Source: Pedobacter panaciterrae (GTDB taxonomy: Bacteria; Bacteroidota; Bacteroidia; Sphingobacteriales; Sphingobacteriaceae). From it: DNA of 57,694 nt. The DNA lies in contig NZ_LGEL01000032.1 in assembly GCF_001636695.1 (NCBI RefSeq), positions 1 through 57,694 on the forward strand, given 5' to 3'. The notes under the pieces are model-generated. The model was given only the letters and a program-made list of their open reading frames with translations. It was not told the DNA's origin and did no database searches. Shown piece after piece: positions 33,819-43,624 of the stretch (the first letter of the stretch is position 1; every line of letters starts with the position of its first letter). Both the position numbers and the translations under genes were made by a program.

Positions 33819-35507
33819 ATGCAAATTCAGGGAAAGAAAATTATTGTTTTACTATTAGGCTCGCTGATATCTATAACAAATGCGCGCGCACAAGTATTAC
33901 CAGATTCCATTATTAATAAAGTAGATGGTCTATTTACTAAATGGAATACCGCTAATAGTCCGGGGTGTGTTATAGGAATTGTGCGCAATGATTCATTGAT
34001 CTATGCAAAGGGCTATGGTATGGCTAATATTGAGTATGGTGTTCCCAATTCACCGGAAACCATTTATCATATGGCATCTGTTTCTAAGCAATTTACGGCT
34101 TATTCAATAGTTTTACTTGCCAAACAGGGAAAGCTTAAGCTGGATGATGATATTCATAAATATCTTCCCTGGTTCCCTGATCTGAAAGAGAAAATCACTA
34201 TTCGTAATTTACTGAACCACACTAGTGGCATTAGAGACCAATGGCAGTTGCTTGCTATATCGGGTACAAGACTTGATGATGTAATTAAGCAGGAACATAT
34301 TGTTAAGGTGCTTAGTAAGCAGCGGGCATTAAATTTTAAGCCCGGAACTCAATATAGTTATTCTAACAGTGGGTTTACCATGCTTGCAGAAATTGTGAAA
34401 TCTGTTTCGGGCCAAACGCTCAGACAGTTTACAGATTCTGCAATTTTTAAACCTTTAGGGATGAATGATACCCATTTTCATGATGATTATACAGAAGTTG
34501 TAAAAAATCGTTCATACTCGTATTATCCTCGAGCAGGTGGTTTTACCAATAGCATTTTATCGTATTCCAATGCCGGGGCAACCAGTCTCTTTACTAATGT
34601 GAATGATATGGCCAAATGGGTAATGAACTTTTACAACCCGAAGGTAGGTACTGAGAAGGATATTGAAGCATTAACGCAAAAGGGTAAATTTAACAATGGC
34701 AAAGAGTCTGATTATGCATTGGGAATTGTTAATAATACTTTCAAAGGATGGAGACAGTATTCTCATAACGGAGCTGATGCGGGTTATAGAACTTCTGTGA
34801 CTACTTTTCCTGACTTGAAAATGGGTTTTATTGTTTTTAGCAACCTTGGCGATTTTGATGCGAATGGTAAAAGCTATCAATTGGTTAATCTGTTTGTTAA
34901 AGACACCACCACAAAGATAAATAAGCCAGAGGCCCAGCCTGTTGATACCAGCAAAGCCATTTTAAAAGACCTTGTTGCTGCCAGAAAAATCTCAGGAGAT
35001 TATATTTCTGATGACGGAGCAGAGTTTAGATTTAAACTTAGCAATCAGAAATTGTATTGGGAGCGGTATGGACAGACCGACCTTTTGTTAAATGCGGGAA
35101 AAGATACCTTCATGGTAGCAAATTCACCTGATGTTAAGTTTCAGTTCAGTACAGTAAGTAGAGGAGATACGGTGGTTAAACAATGGTGGCCGGATGGGGA
35201 GCGTTCTTTGCTGAAGTATGGGGCATCAGCCAATTACACAGAAAAGGAATTGCAAGCCTATACGGGTACCTATTACTGTCCGGAACTGGATTGTAAGTAT
35301 GGCATTGTTCTAAAGGGCAAGGATTTAATACTTACCAATAATAAATACGAGGATATGAAATTAAGACTTATTGGAAAGGATCATCTGCGCAGTGACTTTT
35401 GGTGGATGGGACATTTGAAGATTTTACGTGGTGATAAAAAACAAATCACTGGTTTTGAGGTTAATGATGGTAGAATTATGCATTTACAATTTGATAAAAT
35501 AGAGTAA
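33819..35507 (+). CDS. Exported serine hydrolase (beta-lactamase/class C family)
   Basis: 562 residues with a signal peptide (cleavage near NARAQ). The catalytic domain (about 28-360) has Ser87-Val-Ser-Lys90, Tyr181-Ser-Asn183 and His316-Asn-Gly318, the three motifs of class C beta-lactamases, DD-peptidases and esterases of this fold. The C-terminal part (about 385-562) holds two lipocalin-like beta domains common in Bacteroidota members. The His-x-Gly form of the third motif is more usual in esterases and peptidases than in true beta-lactamases, so resistance should not be assumed. It acts in the periplasm. The substrate is unknown. Confidence 0.87.
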   Translation: MQIQGKKIIVLLLGSLISITNARAQVLPDSIINKVDGLFTKWNTANSPGCVIGIVRNDSLIYAKGYGMANIEYGVPNSPETIYHMASVSKQFTAYSIVLLAKQGKLKLDDDIHKYLPWFPDLKEKITIRNLLNHTSGIRDQWQLLAISGTRLDDVIKQEHIVKVLSKQRALNFKPGTQYSYSNSGFTMLAEIVKSVSGQTLRQFTDSAIFKPLGMNDTHFHDDYTEVVKNRSYSYYPRAGGFTNSILSYSNAGATSLFTNVNDMAKWVMNFYNPKVGTEKDIEALTQKGKFNNGKESDYALGIVNNTFKGWRQYSHNGADAGYRTSVTTFPDLKMGFIVFSNLGDFDANGKSYQLVNLFVKDTTTKINKPEAQPVDTSKAILKDLVAARKISGDYISDDGAEFRFKLSNQKLYWERYGQTDLLLNAGKDTFMVANSPDVKFQFSTVSRGDTVVKQWWPDGERSLLKYGASANYTEKELQAYTGTYYCPELDCKYGIVLKGKDLILTNNKYEDMKLRLIGKDHLRSDFWWMGHLKILRGDKKQITGFEVNDGRIMHLQFDKIE

Positions 35508-35607
35508 TTGCTTACCTGGGCATTTATAGTACTTATTTGACGATGAGCAGGTTGGCGATCAATCTTGAATGAGGTAGATTTAATATAAATCATCTTAATC
35601 TCTCAGT

Positions 35608-38472
35608 ATGAAACTATTCAAACTGCTGTCTCTTGCAGCTATTGCCGGTTTGTTGATTACTGGAAGTATGACCAGCCGTAATCATCATCTTCTTTTCTCA
35701 GATAGTGCTCCTGCAGGTATTATTTCGCTGGAGCTAATCAGGTCTAACGGTGTTCAATATCAGATTTTCTCAGAGTGGAACAGGCCTGAAAATTATGTGT
35801 TTGAGCGGGACTGGACAAATCCTGCAGACTCGATAACACTGGATAGCACTGTGGCGCCAGGTAAAATGATGAAGTATAGTGAACCTGGAAAGAAGATTAG
35901 AGGGGTAGATGCCGCGCAGCATCAGACTCATGCCGATTATTGGTTCATATTTTTTTATGTGTCTGGACTGATTTTATTGTTTTGGCATTATCACCGCAAT
36001 ATCTATCCCTTAAAAGACAGAATTAAAAGCTGGCAGTTTTGGCTTTTTTCAGGCGCTGTGGTATTGGCAGGTGTGTTGGATTGTGTTGAGGATTACCATA
36101 TTCTTGAATCAATTGATCTGTTTAAGCGGTTAAATCCAGATGATCCCTCGCCAGCTGGATTGAGTGCTTTTGTGAAATCAGGAGTTGCAGCCTATGTTTT
36201 TTATCCTGCTTTATTTAAGTTTATTCTTCTGGTTTTAACGCTTTTTTTCTTTGGCTGGTCCATCAGTTTTTTTAAACGGTTAACGAGGTGGCTTTCGGGG
36301 CTTTCGGGAGGTTTTTCATTTGTATTGCGTTTAGGATGGACTTTTCGTATCGTACTGATTGTACTTTTTGTATTATTTGGATTTTTGATCTTTTCGGATC
36401 AGGGACAGGATCTGCTGATTACCATTAATACTTCCTTTTGGGGAACAATAATCTTTCTTTTTTCTATTTCGGTTTTAGCGGCACTGAACTGGTATCTGCC
36501 TAAACTATATGACGGTGGATTTACAGACCTGATGCTGAAAGTGCCTAAGGGTTTTACAATGGATAGGGATAACTCGGTGTATTATGCCCGTTTGTTGGGG
36601 GTGCTTACTTTTTTGATTCCGGCGGTGGGTATTCTAAAGACCATGCAGCAGTACCATATGCCTTATATTTTAGATGATGTGCCCGTGATGGTTATATTGC
36701 TTGTTGCCTTGATTGGTTATCAGCAAATATTAAAACATCATGTACTCGACTCATTTTTTGTTCCGGATGGGGTGTTTTCGTCTTTACGTTATATGGTTGT
36801 TATGGTGTCTTGCTTTTGCCTGATGATCGCTTTTTATTTCATTAGGGGGAAAGAGGAAGAGTACGGGCGTATTTCATATCTTTCTCTGGATCTGTTTCTG
36901 TTATCATTTGCTTTTTTGATTTCTGTAACCTACCGTAATAAGATTACGCTTGTTCAGAATATTGAAGTGGCGTCTGTTGTGCTTATTGCCGGGTTGCTAC
37001 TGGGTGTTGTGTTTATTCTTTTTAATATTCCTCCGATACTTTTTCCACTCATTGCCAAGTTTAGGTTTTTTACACTTTCCATTGTTATTGCTGCATTGAT
37101 ATGTTACGCGTTGATATTCTCATATTTACTTGTTTTAGGTAAGCGAACTAAGGTACAGTGGATCACACTACTTCTTTTTATTGGGTTTTTAGTCTCCTAC
37201 ATGAAGATGAGTGATTTTCATAAGGTGAATACTGTTGTTGCTGAAGGTGAAGAACCGGTTGCATTATCTACCCATATCCGCAATTGGCTGGAGCATAGAA
37301 GAGGGGAGATTATAGCATATGAAACGACGCATGACAAGCCTTATCCTGTATTTTTCCTGAATTCATATGGAGGTGGGATCAGGGCTTCTGTATGGACTAC
37401 AATGGTGGTTGGCGAACTTGATTCGCGTGTTTTAGCATCACGGGGAAGTAATCTGATAGGTGATGATTTCCAGCACTATGTATTTTCTTTTTCAGGAGCT
37501 TCTGGTGGAACTGTTGGATTTTCACTTTTGTCGGCCGATAGAGTTAATGCCAGAGATAGTGTTTCTTCCCGAATGTTTTATCCGGATAGCAGTAAAGTTT
37601 ATGAATATGATTATCTGACAGCAAATATAGTAGGTGTTTTTGGTAGGGACGTTTTTATGTCTATGATTGGGGGAAGCTGGTATGATGATCGCTCACGTTT
37701 ACAGGAACGGGGTTTTGAGGGGATACTGAAAGATAAATTTGAAATAGATTATAGTGTTGCATTAAGAAATGCCTGGAAGAATAATAATTTAGACTTGCCT
37801 TTGCTTTTTTCCAATACTTACGATATTAATACGGGTAAAAAAGGAATTGTGGCCCCTGTACTGCTGGACAAAGATGACTTTCCGGGTTGTATTTTTATAC
37901 AGAATTTGATGAGGGCAAAAAAACTTGACCTTCCGCTTTCTGCAGCTGCTTTTCTGAGTGCACGGTTCCCATATGTATGTCCAACAGGTAAGTTTGATGA
38001 GAAACATCATTTTACTGATGGTGGAACACTGGAAAATTCCGGTGCAGAAACCTCGAGGCAGGTAATTGCTGTATTTGAACGGATACTTGCTGAGGAAGAA
38101 TTTGCTGGTCTTAATGTTACGATAAATGTGCTTTCGATTTCTAATAGTATTCTATCTGCTCAATACCCTACGCAGGATAAGAATCTCTATGAGGTAGTGG
38201 CTCCTGCTTTAGGGCTTCTTGAGACTATCAGCAGTAATGCGCTTAGGGCAGATACGATTAATAAGGTGATAGTAACAAGACATAGGGATGAAAATTGGAG
38301 CTATAATAAAATCCAACCCACCCGGGAGATGGTTGCGGGTAATTGGCCTGTGCTGCCATTAGGCTGGCAAATCTCTGATCACGCATTAGAGGTGATGAAA
38401 AAAAGTATCCGTGATCAGACGGCGAAAATAGATAATGTATTGTCGGTTTTTGGCAGAAATAAAACCAAATGA
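35608..38472 (+). CDS. Multi-pass membrane protein with a C-terminal patatin-like phospholipase domain
   Basis: 954 residues. The first 540 hold about 12 predicted membrane helices with a short soluble loop after the first. The C-terminal soluble part is a patatin: GGGIR at 588-592 (oxyanion hole), Gly630-Ala-Ser632-Gly-Gly (nucleophile) and Asp804-Gly-Gly (dyad partner). All three motifs are intact, so lipid acyl hydrolysis is likely, with the active site at the inner membrane. The membrane region has no family I recognise. The start ATG is followed by MKLFKLLSLAAIAGLLITG, which could be a signal anchor. It is the last gene before the infC paralogue, on the same strand, with a gap of 123 bases. 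Confidence 0.8.
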   Translation: MKLFKLLSLAAIAGLLITGSMTSRNHHLLFSDSAPAGIISLELIRSNGVQYQIFSEWNRPENYVFERDWTNPADSITLDSTVAPGKMMKYSEPGKKIRGVDAAQHQTHADYWFIFFYVSGLILLFWHYHRNIYPLKDRIKSWQFWLFSGAVVLAGVLDCVEDYHILESIDLFKRLNPDDPSPAGLSAFVKSGVAAYVFYPALFKFILLVLTLFFFGWSISFFKRLTRWLSGLSGGFSFVLRLGWTFRIVLIVLFVLFGFLIFSDQGQDLLITINTSFWGTIIFLFSISVLAALNWYLPKLYDGGFTDLMLKVPKGFTMDRDNSVYYARLLGVLTFLIPAVGILKTMQQYHMPYILDDVPVMVILLVALIGYQQILKHHVLDSFFVPDGVFSSLRYMVVMVSCFCLMIAFYFIRGKEEEYGRISYLSLDLFLLSFAFLISVTYRNKITLVQNIEVASVVLIAGLLLGVVFILFNIPPILFPLIAKFRFFTLSIVIAALICYALIFSYLLVLGKRTKVQWITLLLFIGFLVSYMKMSDFHKVNTVVAEGEEPVALSTHIRNWLEHRRGEIIAYETTHDKPYPVFFLNSYGGGIRASVWTTMVVGELDSRVLASRGSNLIGDDFQHYVFSFSGASGGTVGFSLLSADRVNARDSVSSRMFYPDSSKVYEYDYLTANIVGVFGRDVFMSMIGGSWYDDRSRLQERGFEGILKDKFEIDYSVALRNAWKNNNLDLPLLFSNTYDINTGKKGIVAPVLLDKDDFPGCIFIQNLMRAKKLDLPLSAAAFLSARFPYVCPTGKFDEKHHFTDGGTLENSGAETSRQVIAVFERILAEEEFAGLNVTINVLSISNSILSAQYPTQDKNLYEVVAPALGLLETISSNALRADTINKVIVTRHRDENWSYNKIQPTREMVAGNWPVLPLGWQISDHALEVMKKSIRDQTAKIDNVLSVFGRNKTK

Positions 38473-38483
38473 ATCTAAGCTTA

Positions 38484-38506
38484 AAGTCATCATCTGACTT
38501 ATTTTG
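38484..38506 (+). terminator. Weak hairpin after the patatin gene
   Basis: AAGTCA (38484-38489) pairs with TGACTT (38495-38500) around a 5-base loop, followed by ATTTTG. The stem is short; it may be a weak terminator. Confidence 0.35.
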
Positions 38507-38595
38507 CATAAAAACCCTTTAAAAATGGTATTTTGAAGGTATGAGCAAATATATGCTTATCAGATAATTATTTTTTGACTTAAAACATTTCAAAT

Positions 38596-39165
38596 TTGGC
38601 ATTAAAAAAAGCAGGATTCAAACGGGGGGTACGCTTGCCCTTTAAAAAGAAAGAAGCGGAACACAAAATTAATAATTTTATCACCTCAGCTGAGGTTAGA
38701 TTAACAGGTGAAGATTTAGAATCAGGTATATATCCATTGGCACAAGCCCTTGCGATAGCTGAAGAACAAGGACTGGACCTGGTGGAAATATCACCGAAAG
38801 CAGTACCTCCGGTATGTAAAATTGTTGATTACAATAAATTTCTTTTCGAAAAGAAAAAAAAGGAAAAGGAAATCAAATCTAATGCGAAGCAAACAATTAT
38901 AAAAGAAATACGCTTCGGCCCGAATACCGACGATCATGATTTTCAGTTTAAGCTTAAACACGCTGTTTCATTTCTGGAAAGCGGGGAAAAGGTTAGAGCA
39001 TATGTTCATTTTAAAGGCAGGGCTATAGTCTATAAGGACAGGGGAGAAATCCTTCTTCTTAAATTTGCGCAGGCCCTTGAAGATGTTGGCAAAGTTGAAT
39101 TATTCCCTAAGCTTGAGGGTAAACGAATGTTCCTTACGCTAGGCCCAAAAACCGGTAAAAGGTAA
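38596..39165 (+). CDS. infC: Translation initiation factor IF-3, stand-alone copy
   Basis: 189 residues with both IF-3 domains: the N-terminal part (HKINNFITSAEVRL, GLDLVEISPKAVPPVCKIVDY), a lysine-rich linker helix (KKKKEKEIKS), and the C-terminal domain (KEIRFGPNTDDHDFQFKLKH). IF-3 binds the 30S subunit and checks start-codon pairing. The frame has no ATG: TTG 38596 gives the family-typical MALKK start; an in-frame ATT at 38587 is the other choice, and a TAA closes the frame at 38581. A rare start codon is known to allow IF-3 autoregulation. The usual partners (thrS, rpmI, rplT) are absent, so this is probably a second infC copy. It converges with the TlpA-like gene with no spacing. Confidence 0.9.
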   Translation: MALKKAGFKRGVRLPFKKKEAEHKINNFITSAEVRLTGEDLESGIYPLAQALAIAEEQGLDLVEISPKAVPPVCKIVDYNKFLFEKKKKEKEIKSNAKQTIIKEIRFGPNTDDHDFQFKLKHAVSFLESGEKVRAYVHFKGRAIVYKDRGEILLLKFAQALEDVGKVELFPKLEGKRMFLTLGPKTGKR

Positions 39166-41727
39166 TTATTTCAATAAATTACCTACGGTTTCAGCTAATC
39201 CACTTGGATTGCTTGGCCTTGGTGCGTCTGTAGTACTCATATTTCCTTCTTTATCCACTAACATGTAGGTAGGAAAGCCTTTAATTGAAAATCGACGTTC
39301 GATAAGTGATTGTTGTTCAGAAGGGAGTCTGTAATGAACCATATTCTGTCCGGTCAAATTCATTTCTTTGATCATGTTTTTCCATATCTCTTCGGGAGAG
39401 TTGTTGGCAAAATACATGAACACAACTTCCTTGTCTTTAAGTGCTTCTTTTGCCTTACCTACATGTTTCATTTCATCCCGGCATGGGCCACACCAGGTGC
39501 CCCAGAAATCGATATAAATGACTTTGCCTTTGTATGGTGCAATTAGTGCCTTAAATAAAGAATCAGCATCTTTAGAATCTTTTAAATGCTCTGTGTTTTT
39601 GAGGCTTTGCGCATAGGCGAAATCCATTGTAGGTACTTTAAGCAAATGCTTCTGATAATCAACGAGGTTTGCCTGAAAGGCCGGAGACTTTATTTTTTTG
39701 AGATAGGCATCAAATTTTTTAGTTTCCATTGCTTTTCTTGTTCTATCCAGATAATTGTAAACGGAGTTGGTGAGGAAAGCTTTTCTGATATCTTCGTCTG
39801 GAATATTCTTTTCGTAAAATTCTGTTTCTAGTTGAAGAACATTTACCCAAAGTAGTCCATTTGCTGCTCCCGCTATTTTATCTTTATATTGATTATTTAA
39901 ATTATAGACAAGTTTGTGCTGCTCCTCAGTTATAGTTGTTAATAACTGTTTACCACGCAGGGAATCAATAGCACTAATACTGTCGACCTGCCATGAAAGT
40001 TGTGCGGCTTTTTTTTCTTCATTAGAAACCTGAATACTTCCATCTTGTATGAGGTTATTTAAGGCCTGAATATGTGATCCTGATGCGTTTTTTGTAACAC
40101 CTTCCCTCATATATTGAACATAATCTCTGCTGAAGGTTGAAAAATCTCTGGAGAGCGTAAAAGGGGCTACAGGATTTGTATACAGGGAATCCCTTACAAA
40201 GGTCATATATTCCTCTGGAAACCGTTCGCCGGACTGTCTGTTCAGGTCAAAGCGTTTTTGCATGATGTCAGATCCCACTGCATACCTGTTAAAATTCCTG
40301 ATAAAGTACCTGGTTCTTGAGGCAAGATGCGGATTTAGCTTAAAGTAATCTTCGGAATATTTGTTGGCCGTACTAAGCGCTTTCCTCTTAGCATTCAGAA
40401 ATTCCATGCCTTGCAATTTGCGAACGGCCTTATATTCAGCTTCATTATAAAAGAATGGGCTATATGGTTGATAAGCAGTAAGCTCATTGTGTAAACGGGC
40501 ATTATCACCCATAATTATATACTGACCAGATGAAAAATCATAATACAGCAAATAATGTTCGCCAGGTTCTAATACATCAACTTTACTGGTCCTGTCCCAG
40601 TCAAGAAAAACCTGGGTAGTGTTTAACAAGGGTACTTTGACAAGGAAACGACCTAAGGAGTCTACATCTCCGTATACTGATTCCTGCTCATCTTTGATAA
40701 TATTGTTGTAGGATACGGAAAAGGGTTTTAGATCTGACGTGTTTCTTAGATATCCGGTAATATAGGCAGTATCGACATGTTGAAAATGAGTATTTTTGAA
40801 AGCAGTCTCGTCATTTACAGTGTACGCAGGTAGTGTCTTTTCGGCCATTTTATATTCCTGCGCAGGCTGATTGTCGAGTTTCACGGAAAGGAGGTTGGCG
40901 CCTTTTTTTGTCAGCATCAGGTTGAGCTTTTTCTTGCCATTTTTTAAAACCGCTTTACCGGTATTTGCTGAAAAAGTTAAGGCATCGTAATTCCAGAACT
41001 TACCGTCATATATTGCAAAACCCTCAAAGAAACCAAATGTCCATTTGTTTGCTTTTGGTTCGTACCAGTTCCCCAATAATTGGTATACAGCCGGATTCTT
41101 AGCTTTTAAGGTATAGTTGTTGGCTTGACCTTCAGCTGCTACTTTAAGTGTTGTTCCTGCTTTAGTGAGGTAAACCAATCTATAGTCATTGTTGTGCTTC
41201 AATAGGGCACGGTACTCTCGTTTTAGGTATTCTCCAAACCAGATGATGTCCCAGTGCTGTTGATCCATGAGAACTTTACCATTGCTGACTGAAAATTCAT
41301 TTGACGGATTATTAGAAATTATCCAGTTGCCTTTTACTTTGGTTTGCGCTTCTTTTGGCGAATAGTTTACCATGTCTGGATGTGTGGTAAGCAGCTTGCA
41401 CGTTTTTGGTGCATTCCATTCGCTGTACTCAAATGAGGCAATGCTATCTGATTGTACATTGATAGTCAGCGATACCTTTCCATGTATTTTGCTGGAAAGC
41501 CATAATTGGTATTTACTACCCTGATTAGACATACTGTCCAGTTGGTACAGGTCGTAGTAAAATTCTACCTGATTTTCTACTATGGTGATGCCATCCCAGT
41601 CTCCCTTTGAAGTAGAGTCTATTAGCCATAGGCCCTGTAGTTTGGCTGGTATTTTATCTATTGCAATAGCACAGTTAGTACCAAAGAAAGTTAGCAGAAG
41701 AAATAATAATGTAGCTGAGCGTTTCAT
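39166..41727 (-). CDS. Large exported TlpA-like thioredoxin-family protein
   Basis: 853 residues with a signal peptide (1-22). The N-terminal 300 residues are repeating beta-rich units that look like lipocalin or beta-sandwich modules; residues 300-410 resemble the carboxypeptidase-regulatory part of exported proteins. A long helical part follows, and residues 715-853 are a TlpA/AhpC-type thioredoxin: YIDFWGTWCGPCRDEM with Cys746-Gly-Pro-Cys749, and cis-Pro in IKGFPTYMLV. The C-terminal domain is expected to reduce or exchange disulfides in the periplasm. The large N-terminal part is not a family I can name. Its stop codon directly abuts the stop of infC on the other strand. A promoter should lie in 41728-41804. 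Confidence 0.8.
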   Translation of the reverse strand: MKRSATLLFLLLTFFGTNCAIAIDKIPAKLQGLWLIDSTSKGDWDGITIVENQVEFYYDLYQLDSMSNQGSKYQLWLSSKIHGKVSLTINVQSDSIASFEYSEWNAPKTCKLLTTHPDMVNYSPKEAQTKVKGNWIISNNPSNEFSVSNGKVLMDQQHWDIIWFGEYLKREYRALLKHNNDYRLVYLTKAGTTLKVAAEGQANNYTLKAKNPAVYQLLGNWYEPKANKWTFGFFEGFAIYDGKFWNYDALTFSANTGKAVLKNGKKKLNLMLTKKGANLLSVKLDNQPAQEYKMAEKTLPAYTVNDETAFKNTHFQHVDTAYITGYLRNTSDLKPFSVSYNNIIKDEQESVYGDVDSLGRFLVKVPLLNTTQVFLDWDRTSKVDVLEPGEHYLLYYDFSSGQYIIMGDNARLHNELTAYQPYSPFFYNEAEYKAVRKLQGMEFLNAKRKALSTANKYSEDYFKLNPHLASRTRYFIRNFNRYAVGSDIMQKRFDLNRQSGERFPEEYMTFVRDSLYTNPVAPFTLSRDFSTFSRDYVQYMREGVTKNASGSHIQALNNLIQDGSIQVSNEEKKAAQLSWQVDSISAIDSLRGKQLLTTITEEQHKLVYNLNNQYKDKIAGAANGLLWVNVLQLETEFYEKNIPDEDIRKAFLTNSVYNYLDRTRKAMETKKFDAYLKKIKSPAFQANLVDYQKHLLKVPTMDFAYAQSLKNTEHLKDSKDADSLFKALIAPYKGKVIYIDFWGTWCGPCRDEMKHVGKAKEALKDKEVVFMYFANNSPEEIWKNMIKEMNLTGQNMVHYRLPSEQQSLIERRFSIKGFPTYMLVDKEGNMSTTDAPRPSNPSGLAETVGNLLK

Positions 41728-41804
41728 TACTTAAAAATTTAAGTTTAAATATACATATAAAGTTTTTTATCTGGCAATACATTACAGTAGAAGTAGTATT
41801 GAAT

Positions 41805-42917
41805 TTAAAAATCAATGCCGAGCCTTATTCCAGCTGTAGAAAGCTTTACGTCTTCTATTTTAGATCGCTGCATAGGAAATCTAACGAAAGGTTCAAGCGT
41901 AATGGTTTTGTTTTTTAGGATGGGGTATTTGTAACCAAAAGAGATATTGACGAAGCCTTTGTATTTTTCTTTATTCTGAGGTTGGTCTTCAAGGTTTATT
42001 ACAGACCTTTCTTCACTGGTAAAAATTTTATCATATACTTCCCCGTTTGGATCTACAACACTTTGAGTGTAAGAAACTGAGCTAAGATAGGTTAGCTCTC
42101 CACTTTGCTTTATAGTAGCAAAAGCCGAAACGCCAACCCTGGCATATAAACGTTGATTTACATTATATCTTAATCCTAAAGGAATTTCAATACCTTTTAT
42201 TCGAACTGATGCTGATTCCAGTTGTTTTTCATTAGAAGCGCCTGAGATTTGGCCATTGTTATCTTTAAGAGCAGAAGTTTCGCGATAACCCGCACCCAGC
42301 ATTATTGTGATTTTTGAATTAAGCGCATAACCAACTACTGCTTCAAATGCGAGACCCAATTTCTTTGAGTTACTAAAATCAGTAGCCATACCCATTCCAA
42401 CCGTCCAGCTATCTTTTTTTCTTGCATATTCTCTGTTTTCAGTTTCCTGGTATGCTGTATAAGGGCCTGTCTTCCTGTTTTTGCCGAGGCGATCTTTGGC
42501 AGCCTGTTCTTCCTTTGGTTTTACCAGAGTTTGCACAGTGCTATCAGGAGCAGGTTTATTTTTCTCGGGGGATGTGCTGCTAGCTGTTAAAACTTCAGAT
42601 TTCTCTTTTTTAATGTTTATTGGATTGGGGATGATTTTGTTATGCTTTACAAACGGAGACTCATTTATTAATTCTTGCTGTATTGGTTTTACTTTAACTT
42701 GTGCTAATTGCGATGGTTCAGGATTATAGCTGAAAAAAATGACAAAGCCGCCCAGCAGGAGTGTGGCTGCAATTCCTGAAAACCATAACCACCCAAATGT
42801 TTTATTTTTAGCAGGTTGCTGTTTTAGAAATGACTCCCACGAACCTTGCTTATATGCTTCTTCGTTATTTTGTAAAAGTGATTTAATAACCTCAAGTCCT
42901 TTATCCGTATGTTCCAT
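41805..42917 (-). CDS. Membrane-anchored beta-barrel protein, probable partner of the ECF sigma factor
   Basis: 370 residues. The ATG at 42915-42917 is used; the frame also opens at TTG 42923. Residues 1-40 are a short cytoplasmic segment, then one membrane helix (about 42-65, ending FFSYNPEP), a Lys/Pro-rich spacer, and a C-terminal part with alternating strands like small outer-membrane barrels (GMGMATDFS, LGLRYNVNQRLYARVGVS, final IRLGIDF). The frame overlaps the sigma gene's 3' end by 17 bases. Overlap with a sigma gene, a cytoplasmic stub and one helix is the pattern of an anti-sigma factor. A fused barrel would need to span both membranes, with the spacer crossing the periplasm. Confidence 0.65.
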   Translation of the reverse strand: MEHTDKGLEVIKSLLQNNEEAYKQGSWESFLKQQPAKNKTFGWLWFSGIAATLLLGGFVIFFSYNPEPSQLAQVKVKPIQQELINESPFVKHNKIIPNPINIKKEKSEVLTASSTSPEKNKPAPDSTVQTLVKPKEEQAAKDRLGKNRKTGPYTAYQETENREYARKKDSWTVGMGMATDFSNSKKLGLAFEAVVGYALNSKITIMLGAGYRETSALKDNNGQISGASNEKQLESASVRIKGIEIPLGLRYNVNQRLYARVGVSAFATIKQSGELTYLSSVSYTQSVVDPNGEVYDKIFTSEERSVINLEDQPQNKEKYKGFVNISFGYKYPILKNKTITLEPFVRFPMQRSKIEDVKLSTAGIRLGIDF

Positions 42918-43530
42918 CCTCAACTATTAAAGATTCATTATAAAGTTTTCTTAATTTTTGTTTAGCCCTTCCTAAGTATACTCTACAGATGTTTTCGGGT
43001 ATACCTAAGGATTTTGAAATCTCTTCGTGAGAGAAACCTTCAATTTCGAACATGTTAAAGATTATCCTTTGTGATTCGGGAAGCGTGTTTAGTAATTTTA
43101 ATATGTCCTCAACATAAAGCTGGTCAAGGGCGCGACTATAAATCTGTGGATGTTTCTCGTCCTCTATATCATCGAAGTCCCCATTGATGGTTTTCTTTTT
43201 TCTGAGATAATCTATGCAGTTGCGCGAAGCAATTTTTGCCATCCAGCCTCTGAATGTTTTCTCGGGGTCTATTGCGGATTCCAGGAGTTGAAACTGTGTA
43301 ATGTGATTGAAGATCTTAATAAATGTATCATTTACAAGTTCCTCGGAATCGCTTCTATTGTTGAGGTAACGCATGGTAACTGCCATTAAATAACCGTAAT
43401 AGGTTTTATATATGACTTCCTTAGAGGCGTTTTTATGATCAGCAACACCTGCAATAATTTCCTTAAGCTTAGGGAGTTTTTTTAACACTCTTCCAGGATT
43501 TATATATTCTATGCCAACAGCTATTCGCAT
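42901..43530 (-). CDS. ECF-family RNA polymerase sigma factor
   Basis: 209 residues from ATG 43528-43530. Upstream ATG 43584 and GTG 43488 are other possible starts; the latter gives VLKKLPKLKEII, a common start for this group. Sigma region 2 lies at about 50-85 (TMRYLNNRSDSEELVNDTFI) and the region 4 helix-turn-helix at about 140-195 (LPESQRIIFNMFEIEGFSHE, then NICRVYLGRAKQKLRKL). It would direct RNA polymerase to a stress or envelope regulon, probably held inactive by the membrane protein encoded next, whose gene overlaps its 3' end. Confidence 0.87.
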   Translation of the reverse strand: MRIAVGIEYINPGRVLKKLPKLKEIIAGVADHKNASKEVIYKTYYGYLMAVTMRYLNNRSDSEELVNDTFIKIFNHITQFQLLESAIDPEKTFRGWMAKIASRNCIDYLRKKKTINGDFDDIEDEKHPQIYSRALDQLYVEDILKLLNTLPESQRIIFNMFEIEGFSHEEISKSLGIPENICRVYLGRAKQKLRKLYNESLIVEDGTYG

Positions 43531-43624
43531 TCCTGATGTACTTAAATACAGAAGGTATAAAGGGGCTGTGCAGATCCTATTCATGTGTCAAACAGGAAAG
43601 TCCAGCCCCGGAAATAGTATGCGG

